From contig DASWTP010000216.1 in NCBI GenBank assembly GCA_036402075.1, positions 3,183-67,182 of the forward strand: DNA of 64,000 bases, written 5' to 3'. The translations under genes and the position numbers were made by a program. The DNA comes from Chryseosolibacter sp036402075. GTDB taxonomy: Bacteria > Bacteroidota > Bacteroidia > Cytophagales > Cyclobacteriaceae. Positions 26,448 to 35,673 of the stretch are shown here, in pieces. Each line of letters starts with the position of its first letter. Position 1 is the first letter of the stretch. The notes beneath the pieces are model-generated. The model was not told where the DNA came from, did no database searches, and was given only the letters and a program-made list of their open reading frames with translations.

Positions 26448-27396
26448 GTTTTGGCTTGTCCTTCGCCAGGCGGTCGATGAATTTCTAAATGATAATGGTA
26501 TGAAGCTGAGCGCATCGCTCTCCTATTATACCATTTTTTCATTAGGGCCCGTGCTGATGATCGTGATTGCACTCGCGGGAATCTTCTTCGGCCGCGAGGC
26601 GGTGGAAGGTAAAATCTATTACCAGATCAACGGACTTGTAGGAAACCAGGCAGCAGCTCAAATTCAGGAAATCATCCAGAATATTGAGCAATCACACGAA
26701 AGCTCCAGTGGCGCCATCTTCGGAGTTATTGTGTTGATCATTGGAGCCACAGGGGTGTTCACCGAGATCCAGGATTCCATCAACTACATCTGGTCCATTA
26801 AGGCTAAGCCAAAGCGCGGCTACATCAAGCTACTGTTCAACCGGTTTATTTCGTTTTCGCTCATCATCGGCTTCGGATTTATCCTGATGGTTTCCCTCGT
26901 ATTGCACGCGTTGATTGACCTGCTGTATGAAAAACTGGCGCGCTTCTTTGCCGATACTATTTTATTTCTATTTCAAGGCATCAATTACCTCCTGCTGTTC
27001 GGAATAATTTCAGTCTTGTTCACCATTATTTTCAAAGTGCTGCCAGACGCTAGGATCCGCTGGCGTGATGCTTACGTGGGAGCGTGCTTCACGAGCGTAC
27101 TGTTCATGATCGGAAAATTTGCCATTGGATTTTACCTCGGAAATTCAGATGTCAGCGCCACGTTTGGGGCAGCAGCATCCCTGATCATACTTCTGCTGTG
27201 GGTGTATTATACCTCCATCATTTTGTTTTTTGGTGCTGAGTTCACAAAGGTATACACCTTAAATTTTGGCGGGGGCATTGTCCCGGAAGACACTGCCGTT
27301 TTTATCATCAAGCAGGAGTCAAAGGAGCTTCACATAACGAAAGAGGTGTTGGACAAGAGCGATCCAATTAAGAACGATCCGGAAAGCAAGAAATAA
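26440..27396 (+). CDS. YihY/BrkB family inner-membrane protein
   Basis: Encodes 318 residues with about six membrane helices. Family signatures are LSASLSYYTIFSLGPVLMIVIAL near the N terminus, ATGVFTEIQDSINYIWSIK, FKVLPDARIRWRDAYVGA and SLIILLLWVYYTSIILFFGAEFTKVY. The family (formerly misnamed ribonuclease BN) has unknown transport or envelope function. Complete length, with a charged cytoplasmic tail. Overlaps the preceding small gene by 8 nt. Confidence 0.93.
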   Translation: MRKFWLVLRQAVDEFLNDNGMKLSASLSYYTIFSLGPVLMIVIALAGIFFGREAVEGKIYYQINGLVGNQAAAQIQEIIQNIEQSHESSSGAIFGVIVLIIGATGVFTEIQDSINYIWSIKAKPKRGYIKLLFNRFISFSLIIGFGFILMVSLVLHALIDLLYEKLARFFADTILFLFQGINYLLLFGIISVLFTIIFKVLPDARIRWRDAYVGACFTSVLFMIGKFAIGFYLGNSDVSATFGAAASLIILLLWVYYTSIILFFGAEFTKVYTLNFGGGIVPEDTAVFIIKQESKELHITKEVLDKSDPIKNDPESKK

Positions 27397-27420
27397 AAAA
27401 TGCGGCTTACGGGCCGCATT
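27391..27420 (-). terminator. Intrinsic terminator for the minus-strand DUF1328 gene
   Basis: Stem AATGCGG (27399-27405) pairs with CCGCATT (27414-27420). The T run is on the minus strand (complement of the A run before 27401), so it serves the minus-strand gene, though it also lies just after the YihY stop. Confidence 0.75.
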
Positions 27421-27448
27421 GTCGGATTTAACGTTTCCTTCAGTGACG

Positions 27449-27616
27449 TCAGTCAGTTCGTCTGAAAGCACCTGTGATCAATGAGATCACAAAGAACACC
27501 AGGAAGATATAGAAAATGATTTTCGCTATCTCCGCTGCGCCTGCAGCAATACCGGTGAAACCAAAGATAGCAGCAATCAGCGCTATCACTAAGAATGTTA
27601 TTGTCCAGCGTAACAT
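27449..27616 (-). CDS. DUF1328 small membrane protein (second copy)
   Basis: A 55-residue gene read from the ATG at 27616: it begins MLRWTITFLVIALIAAIFGF, continues TGIAAGAAEIAKIIFYIFLV and ends in FRRTD. The GF-TGIA-x-GAAxIAK core is the classic DUF1328 signature, closer to the consensus than the copy at 25391. Two membrane helices, probably inner membrane. It has its own terminator. Confidence 0.9.
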   Translation of the reverse strand: MLRWTITFLVIALIAAIFGFTGIAAGAAEIAKIIFYIFLVFFVISLITGAFRRTD

Positions 27617-28433
27617 AAATTTTACAATTTGGTTAACATCCCTGGTGTCACGAATAACATGCCACTAAAAAACCCACTTATAAGTACGATGCACCACCTG
27701 CTTATGGAAAAAGTCAACAGCCGTGTGTAAAAAGTTACTCAGGGTGTTACCGGGCAGACACGGATTTTCGCCCGAAGCGTCAGGCATTTGCTTTTCTTTA
27801 TTGCAGGCGGTATGAAACGCATTGATAAAAAGGTTTTATTGAAATCGGTAGTCCGCACTGCGGTGGATGGATGTTTCCTCCCGGGAACAATGATGGGAAC
27901 GGAGCTGATGGTGCTCTGGGTTACCACTCGAAAACGCGAACTGTCAACCGTTTCTCTTGCTTTAATCTCGATTCTATTTTCAAGTTTCGATTTCGCCTCG
28001 TCAACTTCTTCGATGTCGTCACAGACGCCCACAGATCAGCAATCATAATTTGATGCGTCTCTGGTATTTGCGCATAGCCATATCGTTGTAATGCCGAAAT
28101 CGCGTGGCATCAAGCTGCATTTCCCCGCTTCGCTTCCTCGTCTTTTTCTCCTTCTTCGTTCACGATTGAAACGCATGAATCGCAATCAAAAACCTTTGAA
28201 ATTTCGCTGTTTTCGCGGTTTTTGCTGTGGAAATTGTTCCCCAATTTCAGTAAGTTTATTGCCCGAAACACGGGAAATGATTCCACACGCTTCGGCTTTA
28301 GAGTACCAAGGCCGTCTGCTCATCTAAATTTAAAAGGTTGATAGTCAATGGTTTAATAAATGCTCTTCGCATTCTGAAAATTCTGGAAGGATGCTTGCAA
28401 AGGTCAGGTAGAACTTTAACCGGCCCTTGTTAT
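27617..28433. other. About 800 bases without a supported gene
   Basis: Open frames of 60-97 codons exist on both strands, but none has a recognisable protein pattern or plausible start, and they overlap each other. Apart from the stress-type element at 27644-27663 and the promoter region of rpoN near the right end, I see no structured element. Confidence 0.5.
27644..27663 (-). promoter_or_regulatory. GGCAY/T-tract element upstream of second DUF1328 gene
   Basis: On the minus strand GGCATGTTATTCGTGACACC begins at 27663, 47 nt before the ATG. Its first eleven bases are identical to the element before wrbA. Confidence 0.4.
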
Positions 28434-29843
28434 ATGCTTTACCAAAACCTGGCACAAAAACAGCAACTGAAGATACATCCGCAGCATCTTCAAATGTTGC
28501 AATTATTGCACTTGAACACAGTTGAATTGGAACAACGAATCCAAAATGAACTGGAAGAAAACCCGCTCATTGAAGAGAAGGCAGAGGAGGAAGGTGGATT
28601 CGAGAATGGAACTCAGGATGCACAGGACTATAAAGATTACGATGAATATTGCTATGATGATATTCCTGACTATAAGCTCGAAAACGCTCAGCACTTTCAA
28701 ACACAGGCTCCCATAGAAAGACCGATTGTTGAAGCGGAAGATTTCCGTCAGGAGCTGAAGAACCAGCTCGTTCTCCAGAATCTGAGTGAACTTGAGATTG
28801 AAGTTGGAGAATTTATCATTGACAGCCTGACGGACGAAGGCTTCCTGGAATTCAGTGTTGAAAATCTTGCGGACGATTATTCAATGAAGTTCAGCAAATG
28901 GGTTGAAAATGACACCGTGCAGAAATTGATCACAGTGATTCAGCAACTCGAGCCTGTTGGAGTCGGTACAGCAAACATCAAAGAGTGTCTCTGCATCCAG
29001 CTCAAGCGCATGCAGCAAAGCCCTGACGTCAAGTTGGGCCTTAAGATCCTTGAGAACTACTACAATGAGTTGATGCACCGTAACTTTGAGAAGATCATCA
29101 GCGAATGTAAAATTGATGAAGACGACCTAAAGGATATCTTCCACCTGCTCGGCACGCTGAAAATGAAACCCGTTGCCGCTTCAACGAACACCACACAAAC
29201 GGAAACCATTCTGCCCGATTTTGTTCTGATCCAGGATGAGGATGGCGCCCACGTGTCACTCGCACGTGAACGTTCGTCAAAATTGTCGATCAGTTCGTCA
29301 TGGAAAAAAATGGTTTATGACACCGAAAAGAGCCATACTGATAATCGCTCCAAGCAGTATCTGAAGAGCAAGCTCAATGCAGCAGAATGGTTTGTGAATG
29401 CCATTCGCCAGCGCGAAAACACAATGCTAAAAGTGATGGAGGCCATCGTTCGTTTGCAGGAAGAGTACTTCCAGGAAGGTGACATTACGAAACTGAAACC
29501 AATGATTCTGAAGAATGTTGCCGATATGGTGGGAGTTGATATTTCAACCGTATCCAGGATCACCTGTAACAAATATGTGCAGACCCATTTCGGAAACGTA
29601 TTGTTAAAGTCCTTGTTCACCGAAGGTATCGCCAATCACAAAGGCGAGGTGGTGAGCAATAAAGTAATCCAGAAGACAATCCAGGAAGTGATTCAGGCAG
29701 AAGATAAAAAATGTCCTTACTCCGATCAGCAATTAGTGAAAGTATTGGCGAAGCGTGGTTTTGAGATTGCAAGGAGAACCGTTACAAAGTACCGCGAGCA
29801 GCTGCATATTCCGGCAGCGCAAATGCGCGCGTTCCTTGCTTAG
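28434..29843 (+). CDS. rpoN: RNA polymerase sigma-54 factor
   Basis: Encodes 469 residues from the ATG at 28434, which gives the family N terminus MLYQNLAQKQQLKIHPQHLQMLQLL (Gln/Leu-rich activator-interaction region). An acidic region II (about 50-95), a core-binding domain and a DNA-binding region follow. The diagnostic RpoN box ARRTVTKYRE is near the C terminus. Sigma-54 directs RNA polymerase to -24/-12 promoters and needs an AAA+ activator, encoded 43 nt downstream. Confidence 0.97.
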   Translation: MLYQNLAQKQQLKIHPQHLQMLQLLHLNTVELEQRIQNELEENPLIEEKAEEEGGFENGTQDAQDYKDYDEYCYDDIPDYKLENAQHFQTQAPIERPIVEAEDFRQELKNQLVLQNLSELEIEVGEFIIDSLTDEGFLEFSVENLADDYSMKFSKWVENDTVQKLITVIQQLEPVGVGTANIKECLCIQLKRMQQSPDVKLGLKILENYYNELMHRNFEKIISECKIDEDDLKDIFHLLGTLKMKPVAASTNTTQTETILPDFVLIQDEDGAHVSLARERSSKLSISSSWKKMVYDTEKSHTDNRSKQYLKSKLNAAEWFVNAIRQRENTMLKVMEAIVRLQEEYFQEGDITKLKPMILKNVADMVGVDISTVSRITCNKYVQTHFGNVLLKSLFTEGIANHKGEVVSNKVIQKTIQEVIQAEDKKCPYSDQQLVKVLAKRGFEIARRTVTKYREQLHIPAAQMRAFLA

Positions 29844-29886
29844 CACTAGAAACCGTAAACCAACGTAATACACACAAACACCAATC

Positions 29887-31368
29887 ATGGAAAAAATACT
29901 GATCATTGATGATGATAAAGATCTTTGCTTTGTACTGAAGCGATTCCTTTCCAAGCACGGCTTCGAAGTTTTGGAAGCTACTACTGGAAGGGCTGCCCTC
30001 GAAATCCTCGATTCAGTGGAGCCTAATCTTATTCTCTGCGATTTTCGCCTCGAGGATATGAGTGGAAGTTCAATCCTCCGGAAGATTAAAGAGAAGATCC
30101 CAACCGTTCCGGTGATCATCATCACAGGATATAGCAATATTAAAACTGCCGTTGAAGTGATGAAACTGGGGGCGATGGACTATGTTACCAAGCCATTGTT
30201 GCCGGATGAAATCCTCCTCACGATCAAGAAGGCATTGAATGCTTCAATCGAAGAGAAAACCGGAAACATCGAAGCTCCGGAGCCGGATCCTATTGCCAAG
30301 GAGCATGAAAAACTCCAGGCGTTAAATGCGAAACGTCAGGCTGAATCGGGTACTCATATTTTTGGCGACAGTCCTGATTTCAAAAATATTCTCAACCAGA
30401 TCGACCTTGTTGCTCCCACCAATTACAGCATCATCATCTACGGTGAAAGTGGCAGTGGTAAGGAGGTTATTGCCCAGGAAATTCACAAGCGCAGCAGGCG
30501 GAGCCACAAGCCTTTCATCGCCATCGACTGCGGTACGTTGTCACGGGAACTAGCCGGAAGCGAATTGTTCGGACACGAAAAAGGATCATTTACGGGTGCA
30601 ATCGGGCAGAAAGCCGGAAGCTTCGAGCTTGCGAATGGCGGTACAATCTTCCTGGATGAAATAGCAAACCTTCCATATGATGTGCAGGTTCAGCTTTTGC
30701 GTGTAACCCAGGAGCGCAAGATGAGGCGTGTAGGGGGTACGAAAGATATCGACCTCGATGTTCGAATCATCGTTGCGAGTAACCGCAAGCTTTGGGACGC
30801 TGCCCGAACCGGACAGTTTCGTGAAGACTTGTATCACCGGTTTAATGAGTTCCAGATCAGCGTTCCACCATTGCGTGAGCGTGTGAATGACATCATGGTA
30901 TTTGCGAACCACTTCTTGTTGCAGACCAATCGCGAACTTGGTAAAAACGTGAAACGCTTTTCGCCTGAAGTTGAAGATGTGTTTCGCAAGTATGTATGGC
31001 ATGGAAACCTTCGTGAGCTGAAGAACGTGGTGAAGCGAGCAACCCTTCTGTCGGACAGCAGTGTGATCGATATCAAGAGCATTCCCTTCGAATTGGTAAA
31101 TCACCGCAAACTGCAATTCGAAAATACCGCAGAACAGACTGCCCCTGTGAAAGAGGCCGCTGCTGTTGCTTCTGCCACGACCCCGGCTGCACCGCGTGAA
31201 CCTGGTCTGAAGAGTGTCAGCATCGATGCCGAATACGAGTGGATACTCGAGACGCTAAAGAAAGTGGACTTCAATAAAAGCAAGGCGGCCAAGTTGTTGA
31301 AGATCGACCGCAAGACTTTATACAACAAGATCAAGCAGTATAAAGATCTCAATAACCAGGAGATGTAA
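29887..31368 (+). CDS. NtrC-family sigma-54-dependent response regulator
   Basis: Encodes 493 residues. Receiver 1-120 with acidic DDD (8-10), phosphoacceptor Asp52 (LCDFRLEDMSG) and Lys in TKPLLP. AAA+ domain from about 155 with Walker A GESGSGKE (186-193), sigma-54 contact loop GSFTGA (233-238, Ser for the usual Ala), Walker B TIFLDEI and arginine finger region FREDLYHRFN. A Pro/Ala linker leads to a Fis-type helix-turn-helix (FNKSKAAKLLKIDRKTLYNKI). It lies right after rpoN and before two kinases, its probable partners. Confidence 0.96.
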   Translation: MEKILIIDDDKDLCFVLKRFLSKHGFEVLEATTGRAALEILDSVEPNLILCDFRLEDMSGSSILRKIKEKIPTVPVIIITGYSNIKTAVEVMKLGAMDYVTKPLLPDEILLTIKKALNASIEEKTGNIEAPEPDPIAKEHEKLQALNAKRQAESGTHIFGDSPDFKNILNQIDLVAPTNYSIIIYGESGSGKEVIAQEIHKRSRRSHKPFIAIDCGTLSRELAGSELFGHEKGSFTGAIGQKAGSFELANGGTIFLDEIANLPYDVQVQLLRVTQERKMRRVGGTKDIDLDVRIIVASNRKLWDAARTGQFREDLYHRFNEFQISVPPLRERVNDIMVFANHFLLQTNRELGKNVKRFSPEVEDVFRKYVWHGNLRELKNVVKRATLLSDSSVIDIKSIPFELVNHRKLQFENTAEQTAPVKEAAAVASATTPAAPREPGLKSVSIDAEYEWILETLKKVDFNKSKAAKLLKIDRKTLYNKIKQYKDLNNQEM

Positions 31369-31376
31369 TTCTCGGT

Positions 31377-32945
31377 ATGAACGAAAAGGTAAGTTTTCTA
31401 AAATTCTTTTTCGAGTCAGGTAAGTTTTCCGATTCAACACTTACAGGACACATCGTGGATCTTTTTCCAGCGATTGTCTATGTGTATGATGCGGATAGTG
31501 GGAGGATCAGGTATGTGAACAAACGCTTTCACGAATTTTTTGGCACAACACCGAACCATATCACTGACGCGCTTCAAATCGTGCATCCGGAGGATGTTGC
31601 CACGGTGGAGAGCGCATTAGCTAACCTGCACCGACTAAATGAAAACGATTCCTGCACCTACGTCAACCGGCTTCAAATGGGCGATGGTGCCTGGAAATCT
31701 TTTCGTACCCAGGCAACGGTTTTGAATAAACGTATTGATGGCAAAGCCTCCGCGGTCCTTTTCATCGCCCAGGACATTACGGAAGAACTCCGCGAACAGC
31801 ACGACAACGATGCGTTTCACGAGATTCTTGATGATACTGAAGACTTGCTGCAGTTTGGGAGCTGGACACTGGATGTGAACTCCACATCCATGACTTGGTC
31901 CGATGGCCTGTTCAAGCTTTTCGGATGCACGCGGCAATCGGCTCCTGGATCGATCTCACTCGAGCAATTTTTGAATCATATCACGGCAGAGTACAGGCCG
32001 CAGCTCACGTCTCTCATTAACCAGAGCTTAAAGTACCGCGAGAATTTTGAGGCCGAGTATGTGGTTAAAGCGAAGTCAGGTATTCAGAAAATCGTCTTCA
32101 CAAAGGCCAAATACATTACCGATGAAAAGCATGGAAACAGGATCATCGGAATTTCCCGTGACATTACTGCATTGCGGAACTTTGAGCGCGAGCAGGAGCG
32201 AAGCATTCGCGAATTGAACCGGTCGAACCGTGAGCTCGAAGAGTTTGCGTATGTTGCTTCGCACGATTTACAGGAGCCCATTCGCAAGGTGTCGATGTTT
32301 TGCGACCGACTTCGCGCCAAAGTAGCTGACGCAGTTGATGCGGAAGCGGTGATGTTCCTGGATCGGATCCAGTCTGCCTCGGCAAGTATGCGTGAGCTAG
32401 TCGACAACCTGCTGGAATATTCCAGGGCAAATCGGGGGACGCACACTTTCACCAGTATCGACCTCGACAAAATTTTCGAGCAGGTGCTTTCAGATCTCGA
32501 ATTGAAAATTACGGAAACTCAAACTGACATACGTGTGGAAGGCACGCTACCTGTAATTGAGGGTATCGCTGCTGAAATGAAACAAGTGTTTACAAACCTG
32601 ATTTCGAATGCTATAAAATTCCGCAAGCAAAACAGCCGTCCTGTCGTGACGCTCAGGACATCACTTTTGTCTGATGGTGAGAAGCAAAAACATAATCTTT
32701 CAAACGATCACAGGTTCTTCCGAATCGAAATTATCGACAACGGGATCGGTTTTGATGCCCAGGATTCGTATAAAATTTTCGAAATATTTCAGCGCTTGCA
32801 TTCAAAGGCTGCTTATCCGGGATCGGGAATTGGCCTTTCTATCTGTAAAAAAATCATTGAGAACCATAACGGTGTTATATTCGCAGACAGCATTCCGGAT
32901 CAAGGTTCGACCTTCACCATCATTCTTCCGGAAAATCATTACTAG
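31377..32945 (+). CDS. Soluble PAS-domain sensor histidine kinase
   Basis: Encodes 522 residues, 8 nt after the NtrC-type gene. Two PAS/PAC units: about 20-130 (FPAIVYVYDADSGRIRYVNKRFHEFF, ending VLFIAQDITEE) and about 150-270 (ending IIGISRDITALR). Phosphorylation site VASHDLQEPIRKV with His296; HATPase with IDNGIGF and GSGIGLSICKKI. No membrane helix, so it is a cytoplasmic sensor. The HDLQEP form is the subclass frequent in light- and redox-related PAS kinases. Confidence 0.93.
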   Translation: MNEKVSFLKFFFESGKFSDSTLTGHIVDLFPAIVYVYDADSGRIRYVNKRFHEFFGTTPNHITDALQIVHPEDVATVESALANLHRLNENDSCTYVNRLQMGDGAWKSFRTQATVLNKRIDGKASAVLFIAQDITEELREQHDNDAFHEILDDTEDLLQFGSWTLDVNSTSMTWSDGLFKLFGCTRQSAPGSISLEQFLNHITAEYRPQLTSLINQSLKYRENFEAEYVVKAKSGIQKIVFTKAKYITDEKHGNRIIGISRDITALRNFEREQERSIRELNRSNRELEEFAYVASHDLQEPIRKVSMFCDRLRAKVADAVDAEAVMFLDRIQSASASMRELVDNLLEYSRANRGTHTFTSIDLDKIFEQVLSDLELKITETQTDIRVEGTLPVIEGIAAEMKQVFTNLISNAIKFRKQNSRPVVTLRTSLLSDGEKQKHNLSNDHRFFRIEIIDNGIGFDAQDSYKIFEIFQRLHSKAAYPGSGIGLSICKKIIENHNGVIFADSIPDQGSTFTIILPENHY

Positions 32946-32948
32946 AAC

Positions 32949-34388
32949 ATGTACGACCACACTAAGCCGGTTCGCATCCTGATTATTGATGACGATGAGG
33001 ACGATTTCATTCTCACGAAGGAATACCTTGAAGCCATCCGCGATAGGGACCTTGAAATTCAATGGTGCTATAACTATAAAACCGCGCTGGAGCACATAGC
33101 CGCCAAACGTTTCGACCTGTACTTTGTCGATTATCGCCTTGGAGCGAAGACCGGTATCGATCTTTTGCAGGAAGCCATGGCCCTAAATTGCGAAGAGCCG
33201 ATCATCCTGCTGACCGGAAAGGGAAACACCAACATCGACAAGCAGGCTATGCAGACGGGGGCCGTAGACTACCTGATAAAAGCGGAGCTCACTACGGAGA
33301 AGCTTGAGCGTTGTATCCGGTATTCGCTGGAACGGGCCGCCTCCACGAAGGCCTTGCGGGCCAATGAAAAGAAATACCGGAACATTTTCGAGAAGTCGAA
33401 GGAGGCCGTGTTTACGACTGACAAATCATTGCTTTTCAAGGACATTAATACCGCTATGACGAGGCTTGTGGGCTGCGAAAAAAATCAGCTGCTAAAGTCC
33501 AACCTTTACCAGTTTATCGACAACGAATCCATTCGCGAGTTAATTAAAGAAAGCCTGGAATCGAAGGGTGATGTGACCGACCTTGAGGTCGAATTAATAA
33601 ACCTTAAAGGAAAGAAACGATTCTGTATTCTGAACCTTTCGTTGGAAAAGGATAGCAACAGTTCCTCATACGTTCAGGGAATTCTTCATGACATTACCAA
33701 TCAAAAGAAGAATGAACGCGCCACCTTGCTTGCTGAAAAGCTTGCGGCCACCGGGAGACTTGTTCGCACGCTGGCCCACGAAGTGAGAAATCCATTGAGC
33801 AACATTCACATGTCGCTTGAACAACTGGTTGGCTTGACGCGGGATGAGGATCGGATTTACCTTGATATTATTGACAGAAATGGCAAACGAATCAACGATC
33901 TCATTACGGAACTGCTCACGTCATCGAAGCCAACCGACATGGTGCTTGAAAGAATCGTGGCGCAAACCGTAATTGACGAAGCATTATCAGCCGCGGTTGA
34001 TCGACTCACGCTGAAACAAATCAAGCTAAAGCTTCATTACCCGGAATCACCATGCTACATTCGCGGAGACCAGAGCAAACTAAAAATTGCCCTGCTCAAC
34101 ATTATCATCAATGCGATCGAGGCGATGGATAAAGCTCCGGGAGAATTGAAGATCACACTCTCCTGCAATGAAGAAAATAACGTGGTGGAGATCACCGATA
34201 CGGGTTGCGGTATTCCCCCTGAGAACCTGTCAAAACTGTTCGAGCCTTTCTTTACCTCGAAGCGTAATGGCATTGGATTGGGGCTTGCTTCCACGCTTAA
34301 CATTTTGCAGGCTCACAACGCCACGGTGGAAGTGAAGTCAAAGGTGGGCGCGGGAACTACTTTCCTCGTAAGCTTTAATCACGCATAA
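32949..34388 (+). CDS. Receiver-PAS-histidine kinase (NtrB-like core)
   Basis: Encodes 479 residues, 3 nt after the preceding kinase gene. N-terminal receiver with DDDEDD (14-19) and phosphoacceptor Asp61 (LYFVDYRLG); central PAS (about 140-255). Kinase core has RTLAHEVRNPLSNI (His277, the HEhRNPL form typical of NtrB kinases) and an HATPase with ITDTGCGIPP and FTSKRNGIGLGL. The NtrB-like core makes it the best candidate kinase for the adjacent NtrC-type activator. Last gene of the rpoN block, with a terminator after it. Confidence 0.94.
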   Translation: MYDHTKPVRILIIDDDEDDFILTKEYLEAIRDRDLEIQWCYNYKTALEHIAAKRFDLYFVDYRLGAKTGIDLLQEAMALNCEEPIILLTGKGNTNIDKQAMQTGAVDYLIKAELTTEKLERCIRYSLERAASTKALRANEKKYRNIFEKSKEAVFTTDKSLLFKDINTAMTRLVGCEKNQLLKSNLYQFIDNESIRELIKESLESKGDVTDLEVELINLKGKKRFCILNLSLEKDSNSSSYVQGILHDITNQKKNERATLLAEKLAATGRLVRTLAHEVRNPLSNIHMSLEQLVGLTRDEDRIYLDIIDRNGKRINDLITELLTSSKPTDMVLERIVAQTVIDEALSAAVDRLTLKQIKLKLHYPESPCYIRGDQSKLKIALLNIIINAIEAMDKAPGELKITLSCNEENNVVEITDTGCGIPPENLSKLFEPFFTSKRNGIGLGLASTLNILQAHNATVEVKSKVGAGTTFLVSFNHA

Positions 34389-34391
34389 AGC

Positions 34392-34425
34392 AAAAAGGGC
34401 TATTCAAACGAATAACCCTTTTCGT
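34392..34425. terminator. Intrinsic terminator of the rpoN-kinase block
   Basis: Stem 34393-34405 (AAAAGGGCTATTC) pairs with 34410-34422 (GAATAACCCTTTT) with a 4-nt loop and one mismatch. The arms are A/T-rich, so it may act on both strands. Confidence 0.8.
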
Positions 34426-34541
34426 GAATATGAACCGGGTTGCTGAGCTCATATCCTATCTATATATACTGGTAAGCGTTTCCGCCTGCCAGGACGATCC
34501 TTGTTTGTAAGGAAAAATAACTATGCCAATTGAGTATAGCC

Positions 34542-34745
34542 CTAACGTTGCAACGATTCGATCGGCCTCGTTTTCTCTGACCCACACACTGTGATTTCTT
34601 TAATGGTATCGCCTGGCAGGTTACGTTTCCATACCTGGACGAACGGGTTCCACCGCGGTTCTTGCGATAGGGATATGGCGAAGTCAGTCAAGCTGCTTAG
34701 CCCAAGCAATCCAATTAAAATAAGTACCAACCCCACTTTCTTCAT
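34542..34745 (-). CDS. Small membrane or secreted protein, unknown
   Basis: Encodes 67 residues from the ATG at 34745 (an in-frame GTG lies 6 nt upstream). An N-terminal hydrophobic helix (VGLVLILIGLLGLSSLTDF) is followed by a short polar tail containing VWKRNLPGD and one Cys. I do not recognise the family. It follows the Gln-rich gene on the same strand, beyond an intrinsic terminator. Confidence 0.5.
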   Translation of the reverse strand: MKKVGLVLILIGLLGLSSLTDFAISLSQEPRWNPFVQVWKRNLPGDTIKEITVCGSEKTRPIESLQR

Positions 34746-34757
34746 TCTCACATCCTG

Positions 34758-34794
34758 TTAAAAAAACAAATGGGCATCTGTTAGAGATGCCCAT
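34758..34794 (-). terminator. Intrinsic terminator after the Gln-rich gene
   Basis: Stem ATGGGCATCT (34770-34779) pairs with AGATGCCCAT (34785-34794), 5-nt loop, T-rich tract on the minus strand. Confidence 0.88.
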
Positions 34795-34800
34795 TCAGCA

Positions 34801-35199
34801 TTACTTCATCGTTGGCGACTTTTTATCAGTTTCACCTGAATCATCTCCAACATTTTTATACGGCTTCAGTCGCTCCTCGCGTTGCCTGTCACCTTCGGTT
34901 TCTTCTTCGCCCATCGGGCGGTCAGAATTGCCGGAGTTGGTTGCCTGACGCTGTTGGTCCTGGTTAGTTATGGTTTGTTTTGATTGACCAGATTGCTGGG
35001 ATCCTGACTGAGCAGTTTCACCACCAGAGCGCTGGGCCTGCTGACCTGTTTGTTGATGCTGCGAACCAGGTTGCTGACGACCTTGGTTTTCATTACCACG
35101 CTGCTGCGCAGTCGGTTCATTCTTGCGTTGTTGATTGCCGAGATTCTGACCATGTCCCTGCTGGCCCTCTCCAGATTGTTTGTTTTTTCTATTGTCCAT
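34801..35199 (-). CDS. Gln/Gly-rich intrinsically disordered protein (hydrophilin-like)
   Basis: Encodes 132 residues, with almost no hydrophobic residue. The body is Gln-, Gly-, Ser- and Asn-rich (QQRGNENQGRQQPGSQHQQT), with an acidic C terminus (EEETEGDRQREERLKPYKNV). Low complexity and extreme hydrophilicity suggest a desiccation- or osmotic-stress protectant, but this is inferred from composition alone. It has its own terminator and an upstream GGCAY element. Confidence 0.75.
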   Translation of the reverse strand: MDNRKNKQSGEGQQGHGQNLGNQQRKNEPTAQQRGNENQGRQQPGSQHQQTGQQAQRSGGETAQSGSQQSGQSKQTITNQDQQRQATNSGNSDRPMGEEETEGDRQREERLKPYKNVGDDSGETDKKSPTMK

Positions 35200-35229
35200 G
35201 GCTTTAGTTGTTTTGTGAACTTAAAGTAC

Positions 35230-35247
35230 AAGGGAAAAAACAGTGCC
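35230..35247 (-). promoter_or_regulatory. GGCAY/T-tract element upstream of the Gln-rich gene
   Basis: On the minus strand GGCACTGTTTTTTCCCTT begins at 35247, 48 nt before the ATG. Confidence 0.35.
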
Positions 35248-35323
35248 TTTTGTCGGGAGGAATGGTGCGGACGGTTCGGGTCAATTGTAGAAGCGTGTCT
35301 ACAAGAAAAGTCGACAGAAGGGG

Positions 35324-35361
35324 AATAAAAAAAGCGGCAGCACGTGATGCAGTCTGCCGCT
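35324..35361 (-). terminator. Intrinsic terminator after the YtxH gene
   Basis: Stem AGCGGCAG (35333-35340) pairs with CTGCCGCT (35354-35361), followed on the minus strand by a T run. Confidence 0.9.
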
Positions 35362-35368
35362 AAAATCT

Positions 35369-35638
35369 TTAGGAAACTCTTTCTCTTACTTTGTTGTAAC
35401 GATCACCAGCTTCAGCAGCTGTGTTCTCTGCTTCGTTGGTAGCGGTATTCTTAAGGTTTTGGAGCTGTTCTTTGCCTTGTGCCAACAGTTGGCTTAATTG
35501 ATTTGACCAGTCACCTGTTGTATCAGCAATTTTTTTGCGAAGATCGCTTCCCTTTTCAGGGGCAACCAGCATTCCAATAATCGCACCAGCTGCTGCAGCG
35601 CCAATAATGGCCAGAAGTACTTTGCCTGTTGAGTTCAT
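35369..35638 (-). CDS. YtxH-domain stress protein
   Basis: Encodes 89 residues: an N-terminal Gly/Ala-rich membrane helix (VLLAIIGAAAAGAIIGMLVAPEKGSDLRKKI) followed by an amphipathic helical tail. The GMLxAPxKGSDLRKKI motif defines the YtxH family, general-stress-induced in Bacillus. Single-gene unit with its own terminator. Confidence 0.93.
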   Translation of the reverse strand: MNSTGKVLLAIIGAAAAGAIIGMLVAPEKGSDLRKKIADTTGDWSNQLSQLLAQGKEQLQNLKNTATNEAENTAAEAGDRYNKVRERVS

Positions 35639-35673
35639 ACGTGTATATTTTAAAGGTTATATTTTGTACTTAA

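Noticed and set aside
27739..28053. Overlapping 60-97 codon frames between the second DUF1328 gene and rpoN
   Set aside because: They overlap each other on both strands and none has a convincing start, composition or motif.
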